DNA of 64,000 nt from Costertonia aggregata (GTDB lineage: Bacteria; Bacteroidota; Bacteroidia; Flavobacteriales; Flavobacteriaceae): assembly GCF_013402795.1 (NCBI RefSeq), contig NZ_CP058595.1, forward strand, positions 3,078,001 to 3,142,000. The letters run 5' to 3'. Under the pieces are notes generated by a model. That model worked only from the letters and a program-made list of their open reading frames with translations, ran no database searches and was not told where the DNA came from. Position numbers and translations under genes: made by a program. Position 1 is the stretch's first letter. Each line of letters starts with the position of its first letter. This document shows positions 45,311-53,939 of this stretch, one piece after another.

Positions 45311-45810
45311 CTCCTTTCTATCAATTTTTTCGCTTTAGGCTCTTCTTTCTTTTTAGTATTGCCCGGAAAAACCAGTGTTGTGCTTGAATAGGTTGAGCCG
45401 AACGTTACGCTTGCCGCATGTACTTGCTCTATCGCATCCAAGATTTGGTGGTCGGACAGTTCTTTTAAGGGATGAATAAAAACAGACCAAATAATTTCAT
45501 CGCTTAGGGCGTATTTTACATCCAAAGCTAAATGAAAATTGGCGACCAAGGCATTTAAAATTTCTTCCTCTCCTATTTCCTCTCGTTTTATAATCGGGGA
45601 TACTATTCGCATGCGATTGGCTTTTTCGTCATACACACATATAAGAGGTCGTGCTTTGTAAATAAATTGATGGGAATTCCCATTGGACACCAATGTATCT
45701 GAGGCTTTTATGATCAAATCCTTTAGCCTATCAGGATTCATGTCCTGTGCGTGTAGTTGAAATATACCTATACCAAAAAAGAATACAATAGATAAAAGAA
45801 GACGGCACAT
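45307..45810 (-). CDS. Secreted protein of unknown function
   Basis: 167 residues with a cleavable signal peptide (FFFGIGIFQLHAQ, cut after HAQ). The mature domain (SHQFIYKARPLICVYDEKA and the later ALSDEIIWSVFIHPL) is beta-rich with a Lys-rich C-terminus. Not recognised as a known family. No partner gene. Confidence 0.7.
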   Translation of the reverse strand: MCRLLLSIVFFFGIGIFQLHAQDMNPDRLKDLIIKASDTLVSNGNSHQFIYKARPLICVYDEKANRMRIVSPIIKREEIGEEEILNALVANFHLALDVKYALSDEIIWSVFIHPLKELSDHQILDAIEQVHAASVTFGSTYSSTTLVFPGNTKKKEEPKAKKLIERS

Positions 45811-46509
45811 AGGTTTTGTATTTTAAAATAAGTCGTTGATAATTCAACTTATTTACAAAATGTGCCGCATACCATTATTAACGGTAATTATTCTTGCATG
45901 GTGTGATATACGTTCTGTACGTCATCATAATTCAGATAATCATAATATTTTCAAACACTTATGTTATTTTAAATTTTGATTAGTTCGTTATTTGTTCGAT
46001 TTTGGACGATAAATCCTAAATGATGAACTTGATTTATTAGAAGAAAGATTTAAAAAGGATTTTACAGATTACGAGGGTGACTACCAAGCTACAACTCTAT
46101 CCCACGATTTTTTGAACTATTTCATTTCTAGTAAGTAATTAAGTGTGTAATTTATTATAGTGCATGTGTCGTATGTGCTTTAAAATAGGGTTAATGTATC
46201 TTAAAAAAGATTTGTTTTAAAGAAATCATGTAGATTTTTCCGACGAAAGCATTAGCAACCTCCCTTGAGAGAAATCGTATGTATAAGTTGATATACCTGC
46301 ACACAATCATAGCAATATAAGGTATATCAAGATTTCTTATTCAAGAAGCAAGGAATAAAGCTAATAGAGCTGTGGCACTTTCCACCATATAATTTGTAGT
46401 AAGCGATATCGAAAATGGTTTCCTTGATTAAGTTGAACTCCAAAATAGAGACCAATGCGAAGCACTTTGTTTAAGCTAATTTATCTATGTAAATAGGCAA
46501 TCCGTAATC
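45811..46509. other. Long intergenic stretch, probably eroded DNA
   Basis: About 700 bases without a supported gene. A plus-strand frame at 46013-46138 encodes a protein-like tail that starts without a start codon (ELDLLEERFKKDFTDYEG, ending NYFISSK) and may be a gene remnant. The rest holds no repeat or strong hairpin. Confidence 0.5.
46013..46138 (+). pseudogene. Possible C-terminal gene fragment
   Basis: 41 codons open from a stop at 46010 to TAA at 46136, lacking a start. Charged, helix-like composition (LDLLEERFKKDFTDYE) followed by a more hydrophobic end. Not identifiable; could be chance. Confidence 0.25.
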
Positions 46510-46842
46510 TTAATTATTATTACCCTCCAACAATGCATTTTCTTTCTCATCCAATATTTGAATTCGTAAAGATAACTCCTCAATTTCTTTTGCATCATTA
46601 GTTGGAAGCTCAGAGACGGTAGATTCCAAAGAGGCAAAACTAGAACCCACTCGCATTAGTTGAATATCCAAAGACCTTTTTTCATTGAATTTTTGGCAAG
46701 GGTAAATTGGATAATTCTCACGAAATCGCCTGCGAATGCCTTTTAAGCGTTTCTTCAATCTTTTTATTTTTTTGCGTACCGAGCCTTCCTGAAGTTTAAT
46801 GTTGATCTTTTGTCCCGATTCTAAATTTTGATAAGTAGCCAT
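46510..46842 (-). CDS. Small basic coiled-coil protein, unknown
   Basis: 110 residues, no signal. A strongly basic segment at about 21-41 (SVRKKIKRLKKRLKGIRRRF) is followed by a helix-rich acidic C-terminal half (EIEELSLRIQILDEKENALL) that looks like a coiled coil. Not recognised. It sits alone inside the otherwise non-coding 45.8-47.5 kb stretch, so it may be an accessory or remnant gene. Confidence 0.5.
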   Translation of the reverse strand: MATYQNLESGQKINIKLQEGSVRKKIKRLKKRLKGIRRRFRENYPIYPCQKFNEKRSLDIQLMRVGSSFASLESTVSELPTNDAKEIEELSLRIQILDEKENALLEGNNN

Positions 46843-47546
46843 ATACTGTCTTTTCTGCCAATTTATGATTGAATTGATTGGAAGGATTGTTCTATGAAGC
46901 GAAATTTTGTCGTTAAAAATTTGGTTGCGGTAATTATATGGTACTCAAGGATTTATTGGCACCGCCAAAGGGTATAATACCCCGAGGCTTGCCTCGAAAT
47001 TAAAAGTTCGTTTCCTTCGAATGCCTCCCGGGCTTGCCCCAAGGTAGTCTACTTTTAAGAAACGCTTATAGTTCCGCTAACGGTAATTAAGCGATTATTT
47101 ACCAATAGTTCCCAATTGTGTTGATTTTGTACTTGGATTTATTAAAGTAAGTAAGCAGGCCTTTTTAAATTTGCATCGGATTGGGTTCTCTGTTCAATCC
47201 AGACTAATTGTGAATTTTATTGTGCTAGAAATCGGCGAAGACTCTGTTGAGGCTTTCTATAGGCAAAAATGAGTGTTTATAAAACAGATTACTCCAAGTT
47301 TGGCAGGTCATTTTAGTGTTTAATGGTTAGTGTATTGATTTACCAAACTGGAGTTTTTCGGGGTTTAAATTGCGTTGGAAAGGAAACGGTCGAAGTGTAA
47401 TCACAACAATGAAAGCTGGCATTCCCCCGGTCAGTTCGTTGCTGACAGCACTCGACCTCTTTTTTCCTTCGTTCATTTTTTTGAATACATTTTTATTCTC
47501 ATAAATAATCGGAACGGATCCTAGACCGCTATTCCATGGTAGCATG
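46843..47546. other. Long intergenic stretch with REP-like palindromes
   Basis: About 700 bases with no convincing gene. Short hairpins at 46983-46996 and 47030-47039 share the core GGCTTGCC. A minus-strand frame at 47327-47587 looks translated by chance (overlaps the end of the permease gene at 47547). Confidence 0.5.
46983..47058. repeat. Pair of REP-like palindromes
   Basis: CGAGGCTTGCCTCG (46983-46996) and GGGCTTGCCC (47030-47039) are two short hairpins with the common core GGCTTGCC, set inside a looser inverted repeat TTAAAAG (47000-47006) / CTTTTAA (47052-47058). Twin short palindromes of this kind resemble REP/BIME-type elements mobilised by RAYT transposases in other bacteria. Confidence 0.5.
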
Positions 47547-48602
47547 CTAGTTTTCTTTAACAGAAACGGAATCATCTCCCAAAACATCTTCGATATAGGC
47601 CATCTTGACCAAAACCATGATAACCGCTACCAATGGAACGGCCAAAATTACTCCAAGAATCCCCGTAAATAATCCAAGTACCACTTGCGCAATTAATACC
47701 ATTGCCATTGGAAAAGATATCATCTTCCTTTGAATCATCGGAGTAAAGACGTTACTTTCTATTGCCTGAATACCAAAATATAGAATTACAACGTATAAGG
47801 CTGTCATCGAATCGACCGTGAACGCCAGCAGAAAGGCAGGTATCAATGCCAACAGAGGACCGAAATTCGGTATAAAACTAATTAATGCCGCAAATAATGC
47901 TAAGGTCAGTGCCAAAGGCACCCCCAAAATACTTAAGCCGATGCCTGTCAGAACTCCAACGATTAGCATAGACAACAATTTTCCTAGCAGCCAACTTTTC
48001 AATGTAGTACCCATAGTGATTAATATTTCCTTTGTCCGCGCCCTTTTTCTTTTTGGAAATAAACTTACAATGCCTTTCAAGTATTTTTCGGGGGCGACCA
48101 TAAAGAATATTCCTAAAAATAAAATGATGTAGATGGTACTCAGCACTTCGAAGAGGGAGCCAAAAAAATTCGTGATTTCGCTTTTTTTTGGATTCATATC
48201 AAGGCTTTCGAACTGGCTAATCAGCATGCTTCCGACCTCCGTACTTTCCAGTTTGTTCAGTGTTTCGTCTGCAGCTTGCGGCAACTGTTCACGTAACGAA
48301 GAGGTTTGTTCGCTTATTCTTGGAGCCAAAGCAAAAGAGATGCCAGAAGTAAGGCCGACTATTAATAGTACCGATATTAATAATGATAAATTTCTACTGA
48401 GAGGTGTTTTGGAACGAATAAAGTCGGCAATACCCAAGAAAAAAGCGGCGACTAGAATCCCCCCTAAAATGAGTAGTATGACCCTGAACCCTTTAAGAAA
48501 AAGTAAGGTCAATAAAATCGTTACAATTGCGATACCAATAGACTGAACTATTTTTTTAGTGAAAGGATCAGTAAAGGGCTTATTCGGTATCTTATCGGGC
48601 AT
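47547..48602 (-). CDS. AI-2E-type membrane permease (first copy)
   Basis: 351 residues with about eight membrane helices. Family blocks: a first helix pair, a long amphipathic loop (SLREQLPQAADETLNKLES), SWLLGKLLSMLIVGVLTGIG, IPNFGPLLALIPAFLL, and QAIESNVFTPMIQRKMISFP with VLGLFTGILGVILAVPL. The family (PF01594) is named for AI-2 export in one case; members have varied roles. A second member lies at 57484-58587. The 206-base gap after it holds no feature that I can name. Confidence 0.92.
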   Translation of the reverse strand: MPDKIPNKPFTDPFTKKIVQSIGIAIVTILLTLLFLKGFRVILLILGGILVAAFFLGIADFIRSKTPLSRNLSLLISVLLIVGLTSGISFALAPRISEQTSSLREQLPQAADETLNKLESTEVGSMLISQFESLDMNPKKSEITNFFGSLFEVLSTIYIILFLGIFFMVAPEKYLKGIVSLFPKRKRARTKEILITMGTTLKSWLLGKLLSMLIVGVLTGIGLSILGVPLALTLALFAALISFIPNFGPLLALIPAFLLAFTVDSMTALYVVILYFGIQAIESNVFTPMIQRKMISFPMAMVLIAQVVLGLFTGILGVILAVPLVAVIMVLVKMAYIEDVLGDDSVSVKEN

Positions 48603-48807
48603 GGCGGTTTTCGTTTTGAAGAAATTTGGATTTTTGAAAATGCCGATTGAGAACCAGATTTGTTGACCTAATCCATAATAATATTAGTCCATTACTTGTT
48701 GGCCGTAAGGAAAAATCCTTTGGCCGGCTCTTAAACATGGAATGTATTTTAAATTTAAATGAACGTTTTGGAGCTATCTTAGGAATTTCGAACTTTTCAT
48801 AAAGTAG

Positions 48808-49830
48808 TTAGCGGTCCCTATTATTCTTGGCCCTAAAACTTGATGGATTTATTCCATAGGCTGTACTGAAAACCTTAGTAAGATAACTTGTACTTTTATA
48901 TCCGATAGCATTGGAAATTTCGGCTAAAGACAAATTGGTATTGACCAAAAGGGTTTTAGCCATTTCCATACGTTTGTTCTGAATGAAGGTATTGACGGAT
49001 GACCCGAACAGTTCTTGAAATCCCTTTTGCAATTTCTTGGGATGAAGACCGACCTCTGATGCAATCTTATCAATAGTGGGGAGTTCAGAAAGTCTTTCCT
49101 CGATAATAGCTACGGCTTTTTGCAGTTGTTTGAGTTCAGATTGCCGCAGCAATGAGCGTTTGCCATCTTTTTTTAAGTCATCTTGATACTGAAGAATTTG
49201 GAGAGACAAAACTTTATAGGCCATACCTTCTAAAAACAGTTTTTTCAAATAATCCTCTTTTTTGAAAGAATTCAATTCACGAAAAAGGTCTGCCAATTCC
49301 AGACTATAATACCCATCGTAGAAGAACATTTTTTCCGCTTCAATGTCGGTTAGAAGTCCTTTTAAGGGTTCGCTCAGGCTTTTCAATTCACAATCCATCT
49401 TTTTTTGAAATCTTTCCCGTGCAATTTCCAAACTGTGTAACGATGTACGCTCATTTTTTTTAAACCGTAATACGTGGCCGTTAAATTTGCTGCTGGCTAC
49501 AATCGCATTTTTGTACTGCTCGATTTTATGCCATTTCGAATTGTCTTCGAACTTATGCTTAAAAGAACCCTCCAAACAAAATAGAAATTTCAAAGGGTGT
49601 ACTTCGTTTACCGAAAATTCAAAGACCATGTCGTCATTAAAGGTGCAATCGTATTCGATAAGGCCTAGTCCGTCCTCAAAATCAATCCCTTTAATAGTTC
49701 CTTCTCCTACTGTTTCGGGCAGTCTAAGTCCATAAATGGAGCAATTCTCTTGATAGGGTACATTTAAAGCTTTTGCAATATCTGTGACGACTTCCTTTAA
49801 CGGAAGCGAACTGACTCGTATGGTTTTCAT
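48808..49830 (-). CDS. AraC-family transcriptional regulator
   Basis: 340 residues. The N-terminal half is beta-rich (FEFSVNEVHPLKFLFCLEG), a putative sensor domain. The C-terminal DNA-binding domain has two helix-turn-helix units (LPTIDKIASEVGLHPKKLQKGF and LSLAEISNAIGYKSTSYLTKVF) with the AraC end GINPSSFRAKN. Its target cannot be read. Divergent from the DUF3891-photolyase pair 200 bases away, so it may control this stress block. Confidence 0.9.
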   Translation of the reverse strand: MKTIRVSSLPLKEVVTDIAKALNVPYQENCSIYGLRLPETVGEGTIKGIDFEDGLGLIEYDCTFNDDMVFEFSVNEVHPLKFLFCLEGSFKHKFEDNSKWHKIEQYKNAIVASSKFNGHVLRFKKNERTSLHSLEIARERFQKKMDCELKSLSEPLKGLLTDIEAEKMFFYDGYYSLELADLFRELNSFKKEDYLKKLFLEGMAYKVLSLQILQYQDDLKKDGKRSLLRQSELKQLQKAVAIIEERLSELPTIDKIASEVGLHPKKLQKGFQELFGSSVNTFIQNKRMEMAKTLLVNTNLSLAEISNAIGYKSTSYLTKVFSTAYGINPSSFRAKNNRDR

Positions 49831-49847
49831 TCGGTTGTTTTCTAGGG

Positions 49848-49855
49848 CAAAATTA
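49848..49855 (-). promoter_or_regulatory. Candidate -7 element (TAATTTTG) for the AraC regulator
   Basis: Minus-strand TAATTTTG matches TAnnTTTG, 17 bases before the start at 49830. Confidence 0.4.
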
Positions 49856-50029
49856 CAAAAACTTCATAAGGGGATTTTTAATTGTAAAAGTAGTGTCGAA
49901 GGTGGTTTTCACGTTAACCGTATTTTTTTTTGAATTAACCTAAGCGAAACAGGAAGACTAAATTCGAACTCGTAATATGCAATGGCTATGCAAATTAGGC
50001 GATGACCATCGCAGCGAAAATTATCATCT

Positions 50030-50776
50030 ATGCTAATTAATTTTATTGAAAAAGGATTAGAGGTTATTACCCATCCGGCCCATGGGCTTTTGTCGGGTAA
50101 GATTGCCCAAGAAATCCATCCCCAATTCAGATATATCAATTGGCTAGAAACGCTTATCGCAATTGTTGAGCACGACGATGAACAGTTATCCCCCGAAAAA
50201 AAGAACAGCATTTCGAAAATCGGGATGCCATTGGACTTTTTAAGAAATACCTTGCCGCCAGAAAAGGCTTTGATTCACGCCAGAGCAGTTTTTGATAAGG
50301 TTTTTTTGAAGTCAAGTTGGGCGGCGATGCTCTTGTCGTATCATCTCGAATTTTTATATGAGGATGCGGCTAAGGAATCCAAAGAGTTTAAAGAATTTCT
50401 TGATGATATGAAACAATTTCGAATCGTAACCAGTAATCTACATCAGGTTGAATTGGCCGATATGAAATCGTTATATCAGATTATGGTATTCTCTGACCGC
50501 CTATCCCTGGTTTTATGCCAAAATGAGGTGCCCGAATTGGGTAGAAAATTGGAAATTAACCAATCAATCGAGGATGAACAATTCTTTATCAGTCAGCAGA
50601 ATGATGATAGTTTGAACGTTGAACCATGGGTTTTTAAGAGGAATAATTTCGAGCTGTTCATCGATACTAGAATAATTGCGGAAATCAAATTTAAGGACGA
50701 GAATGAATTTACGCAACAACTGATGTCAGCTCCTTTGCATCTGAAAAAATGGAGATTTTCCAAACCTAGCCAATGA
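50030..50776 (+). CDS. DUF3891-family protein
   Basis: 248 residues, no signal or membrane helix. The family pattern shows in HPAHGLLSGKIAQEI, NWLETLIAIVEHDDEQ and MVFSDRLSLVLCQ. DUF3891 is all-helical at the N-terminus with conserved His/Asp residues reminiscent of a metal-binding HD-like core (inference). Its stop overlaps the photolyase start in ATGA, so it is translated together with that flavoprotein. Function unknown. Confidence 0.8.
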   Translation: MLINFIEKGLEVITHPAHGLLSGKIAQEIHPQFRYINWLETLIAIVEHDDEQLSPEKKNSISKIGMPLDFLRNTLPPEKALIHARAVFDKVFLKSSWAAMLLSYHLEFLYEDAAKESKEFKEFLDDMKQFRIVTSNLHQVELADMKSLYQIMVFSDRLSLVLCQNEVPELGRKLEINQSIEDEQFFISQQNDDSLNVEPWVFKRNNFELFIDTRIIAEIKFKDENEFTQQLMSAPLHLKKWRFSKPSQ

Positions 50777-52266
50777 AAGAATCAAAAAATGCGTTAAACA
50801 TTGTTTGGTTGAAAAGGGATTTCCGATTGGAAGACCATGAGGCCTTATATCAAGCTAGTGAGGATGAAGATCACGTGTTGCTGGTTTTTTGTTATGAGGA
50901 ATCGATATATTCGGATGCTCATTACAGCGATTTCCATTTAGATTTTATTAAGCAATCACTTGTGGAAATGAACGCCTCACTTCAAACCTTTGAGACCAAA
51001 GTTCTATCAATTCAGGCTGAGGTTATTCCTTTTTTAGACTGGTGCAAAGCAAAATTCGGGCAAATAAAATTGTGGAGTTCCCAAGAAACGGGACTCAATC
51101 TTACCTTTCAACGCGATATACGAGTAGGGCAGTGGTGCAAGACCAACGGAATCGAATGGGAAGAATTTCAAAATAACGGAGTAATCAGGGGGCTTAAAGA
51201 CCGAAGCACTTGGTCTGCCGATTGGGGCAAGTTTATGCGAAGAAAAATCAAACCCATCAATCTTCACAACACTAATTTTTTATCCTTGACCCAAATCGAG
51301 CAATTCGAAACAAATTTTAAGGCATTCGGTACTTCGACCAAACCCAAAATCGAGGTTCAAAAAGGCGGTCATGTACAGGCAAAATTTTGGTTGGACACCT
51401 TTTTGGAAAGTCGCCACGAGGGGTATAATCGGCACATATCAAAACCGGTCGGATCTAGATTACATTGTAGTAGGCTCAGCCCCTATATCGCCTGGGGAAA
51501 TATTTCTATCCGACAGATTTATCAGCAAACCGTTCAGCGCAAAAAGGAAATCAAGGACAAACGAAATCTATCCTCATTTATGTCTCGCTTGCGCTGGCAA
51601 AGCCACTTCATACAAAAATTCGAGATGGAACCCCGTATGGAATTTGAGGCGCATAACAAGGGTTTTCTGAATATTGGTTACGAACACAACGAAAAATATA
51701 TCAAAGCGTGGAAAAAAGGGCAAACCGGTTTTCCCCTGGTCGATGCCAGCATACGATGTCTGATGGCAACGGGCTATGTCAATTTTCGTATGCGAACGAT
51801 GATAAGCTCTTTTTTCTCCCACTTGCTTTTTCAGCATTTTGCGGAAATCGGCCCGTGGTTGGCCCGCAATTTTTTGGATTTCGAACCGGGCATCCATTAT
51901 CCCCAACTACAGATGCAATCCGGTTTAACGGGTTATAATACGGTTCGCATTTACAATCCCACAAAAAATGCGAAAGATCATGACCCTGAAGCTATTTTCA
52001 TAAAACGTTATGTTCCGGAATTGAGAAATCTACCGCCCAATTTGGCCATCGAGCCGTGGACGCTCACTGCCATGGAAAGTGAATTATATGAGTTTGATTT
52101 GGAGCGGGATTATTTTCTTCCAATTGTCGATATGGCAGAAGCTAGAAAAATTGCGCTCTCAAAACTCTACGGCCATCGAAAGGAACCTTTGGCTAAAAAG
52201 GAAAAAGAACGGATTTTAAATCGGCATACGATTCCAAGGAGGGACAATAGTTGGAATTCTAAATGA
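50773..52266 (+). CDS. Photolyase/cryptochrome-family flavoprotein with altered FAD-side segment
   Basis: 497 residues. N-terminal Rossmann domain (IVWLKRDFRLEDHEALYQA) and C-terminal FAD-binding domain (LSPYIAWGNISI, SFMSRLRWQSHFIQKFEM, GQTGFPLVDASIRCLMATGY, MRTMISSFFSHLL, then RIYNPTKNAKDHDPEAIFIK). In E. coli photolyase the NNGGWQW segment carries the FAD-proximal Trp and N5-facing Asn; here the aligned stretch is IHYPQLQMQSG with no Trp. The protein is of full length. It may be a photolyase subgroup with other chemistry or a sensor. It starts inside the DUF3891 stop. Confidence 0.85.
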   Translation: MKESKNALNIVWLKRDFRLEDHEALYQASEDEDHVLLVFCYEESIYSDAHYSDFHLDFIKQSLVEMNASLQTFETKVLSIQAEVIPFLDWCKAKFGQIKLWSSQETGLNLTFQRDIRVGQWCKTNGIEWEEFQNNGVIRGLKDRSTWSADWGKFMRRKIKPINLHNTNFLSLTQIEQFETNFKAFGTSTKPKIEVQKGGHVQAKFWLDTFLESRHEGYNRHISKPVGSRLHCSRLSPYIAWGNISIRQIYQQTVQRKKEIKDKRNLSSFMSRLRWQSHFIQKFEMEPRMEFEAHNKGFLNIGYEHNEKYIKAWKKGQTGFPLVDASIRCLMATGYVNFRMRTMISSFFSHLLFQHFAEIGPWLARNFLDFEPGIHYPQLQMQSGLTGYNTVRIYNPTKNAKDHDPEAIFIKRYVPELRNLPPNLAIEPWTLTAMESELYEFDLERDYFLPIVDMAEARKIALSKLYGHRKEPLAKKEKERILNRHTIPRRDNSWNSK

Positions 52267-52330
52267 AGTTGATTTAGACCAGGCTACTTTTAAAGCTTTA
52301 GATGAAAGATTTTAAAAGTTTGCAGTCAAA

Positions 52331-53071
52331 ATGAGATATAAAATGAAACAAAAACTCAAAATTTTTATTGGTGGCATAAGAAATTATCTATCTGTTCAGT
52401 TTAAAAAATATGATGAGAAATGGCCTTATCTAATTCTTATAGTCGTAGCTCTGGTGGTCGTTATCGGTGGCATTAATCTATTCGTCGAGCTTACGGATAC
52501 GTTACATACAGAAACCTTGGCGAAGTATGACGAACAAATAACCGATTTCTTTATTTCACGGCGAAATCCGAAGCTTACCGATTATTTTCTGTTCGTAACC
52601 CATGTAGGGGATGTTTATGGGTATCTAGTGGTTCTGGCACTGACCATATTGGTATCGACCGTTGTTTTCAAACGCTGGAGGTATGTCGGTCAAGTGGTAT
52701 TGGTGCTTTTCTTGGCTTCGGTTTCCAATATGATGTTGAAGCGGGCCATCGATAGGGCGCGACCGGGAATAGAGCATCTTGTTTCAGTAGAAACCTTGAG
52801 TTATCCGAGCGGGCATGCCATGAGCGCGATGGCCTTCTACGGATTCTTGATTTATCTTTTCTATACTTTTAGAATGAATAAGATTTTAAAAGGGCTTGCA
52901 GTACTATTTTTAATAATCCTGATTCTGAGTATTGGAATCAGTCGAATTTATCTCGGCGTACATTTTCCTTCGGACGTGGTGGGTGGATTTATTGCAGGGT
53001 TGATCTGGGTATTCTTTTGCATTTTTCTTTTCAATATTATCGAAGTATTCAGACGTGATCCGAAAACATAA
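52331..53071 (+). CDS. PAP2-family membrane phosphatase (first copy)
   Basis: 246 residues, about six membrane helices. Phosphatase motifs: KRAIDRARPG (motif 1), SYPSGHAMSAM (motif 2, catalytic His) and SRIYLGVHFPSDVVGG (motif 3). Likely acts on lipid phosphates such as undecaprenyl pyrophosphate or phosphatidic acid. Start is the ATG at 52331; an ATG four codons on is possible. Other PAP2 protein at 53940-54755. Confidence 0.92.
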   Translation: MRYKMKQKLKIFIGGIRNYLSVQFKKYDEKWPYLILIVVALVVVIGGINLFVELTDTLHTETLAKYDEQITDFFISRRNPKLTDYFLFVTHVGDVYGYLVVLALTILVSTVVFKRWRYVGQVVLVLFLASVSNMMLKRAIDRARPGIEHLVSVETLSYPSGHAMSAMAFYGFLIYLFYTFRMNKILKGLAVLFLIILILSIGISRIYLGVHFPSDVVGGFIAGLIWVFFCIFLFNIIEVFRRDPKT

Positions 53072-53097
53072 TCGCTACTTCTGTTCGATTCTTCCGT

Positions 53098-53307
53098 TTA
53101 GTTAGAACCCACCTCAAGAAATGAGATTACGACCGCGATAAGTATAATAAATGCCAAGACCACCGCTATGGTTACCCATGGGAACCGGTTTTTCGGAACA
53201 TTCGTTGTCTGGTTTCGAACGCTGCCATCATCGACTTGCTTCGTGGGCACTGGCGAACTTTCGCTCGCTTTCATATTGTCCTTGCCTAAATCCCTTTCCA
53301 TTATCAA
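53098..53307 (-). CDS. Small single-helix membrane protein
   Basis: 69 residues, polar N-terminal 42 residues rich in Ser/Thr/Pro/Asp, then a hydrophobic helix (FPWVTIAVVLAFIILIAVVISFL) near the C-terminus. Tail-anchored topology. Not recognised. Sixteen bases after the ArsC-like gene, so the two are probably one unit. Confidence 0.6.
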   Translation of the reverse strand: MIMERDLGKDNMKASESSPVPTKQVDDGSVRNQTTNVPKNRFPWVTIAVVLAFIILIAVVISFLEVGSN

Positions 53308-53322
53308 TTCTTTTTTTGTTTA

Positions 53323-53787
53323 TTAATCCCTATCCGGTATGAAGGTTTCGTTTTCGGTATTGGATTTGGTATCAGGCCGACCTTCATCCGGACTTTGTTC
53401 CAGCCCAGCCGAATCTACTCCGTAGAATTTTAAGATATCATCGCGAGACTCGATTTGTTTGGCCCTATCTCCATTAATGGCAATAGGATTTTGCAACATG
53501 ATCGGGTTTTGGTTTAAAATTTTCAACCATCCTTTTGTATCAAAACTACCGCCTTGAAATTTTTCAGGAACTTCAGGATGATCCGTGGCTAAAATTTCAT
53601 CGAATCCCATACCAAGAAGCTCCGAAATTTCCGTCCAGGCGGTATCTCCTAAATTGTCCTTGGAAATGTCTATAGTATCGATTTGGAATTCCATTCCCTT
53701 TACATAGCCCAATACTTTTTCTCCAAGGTTTGAATTGGAGTTATAAATATAGCTAAGTTGATTTTTATCTCTTGCGAATACGCCCAT
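53323..53787 (-). CDS. ArsC/Spx-like thioredoxin-fold protein without the active-site Cys
   Basis: 154 residues. The pattern of the arsenate reductase/Spx family is visible in EKVLGYVKGMEFQIDTIDIS and WLKILNQNPIMLQNPIAING with DRAKQIESRDDI. Family members have Cys near the N-terminus (CxxC or CxxS); here the place reads YNSNSNLGEK without cysteine, and no Cys is present in the protein. Probably a non-catalytic or binding version. Ends in an acidic Thr/Ser-rich tail. Confidence 0.65.
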   Translation of the reverse strand: MGVFARDKNQLSYIYNSNSNLGEKVLGYVKGMEFQIDTIDISKDNLGDTAWTEISELLGMGFDEILATDHPEVPEKFQGGSFDTKGWLKILNQNPIMLQNPIAINGDRAKQIESRDDILKFYGVDSAGLEQSPDEGRPDTKSNTENETFIPDRD

Positions 53788-53939
53788 CCGATACTATTTA
53801 TAAAGTTCATTAGATTGAAACAATATTTGTATCTACTCAATATTATTTTCTCCGGGGTTAAATGTATTCAGATTAATGGTAGACGATTAGCGCAATACGT
53901 AGATAATGTACTCCGATTCATTTTGGTAAAAGTTCATTT

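Noticed and set aside
47327-47587. Minus-strand frame of 86 residues
   Set aside because: It overlaps the end of the AI-2E permease, and neither this nor the alternative frame gives a domain that I can name. Could be debris in the decayed stretch.
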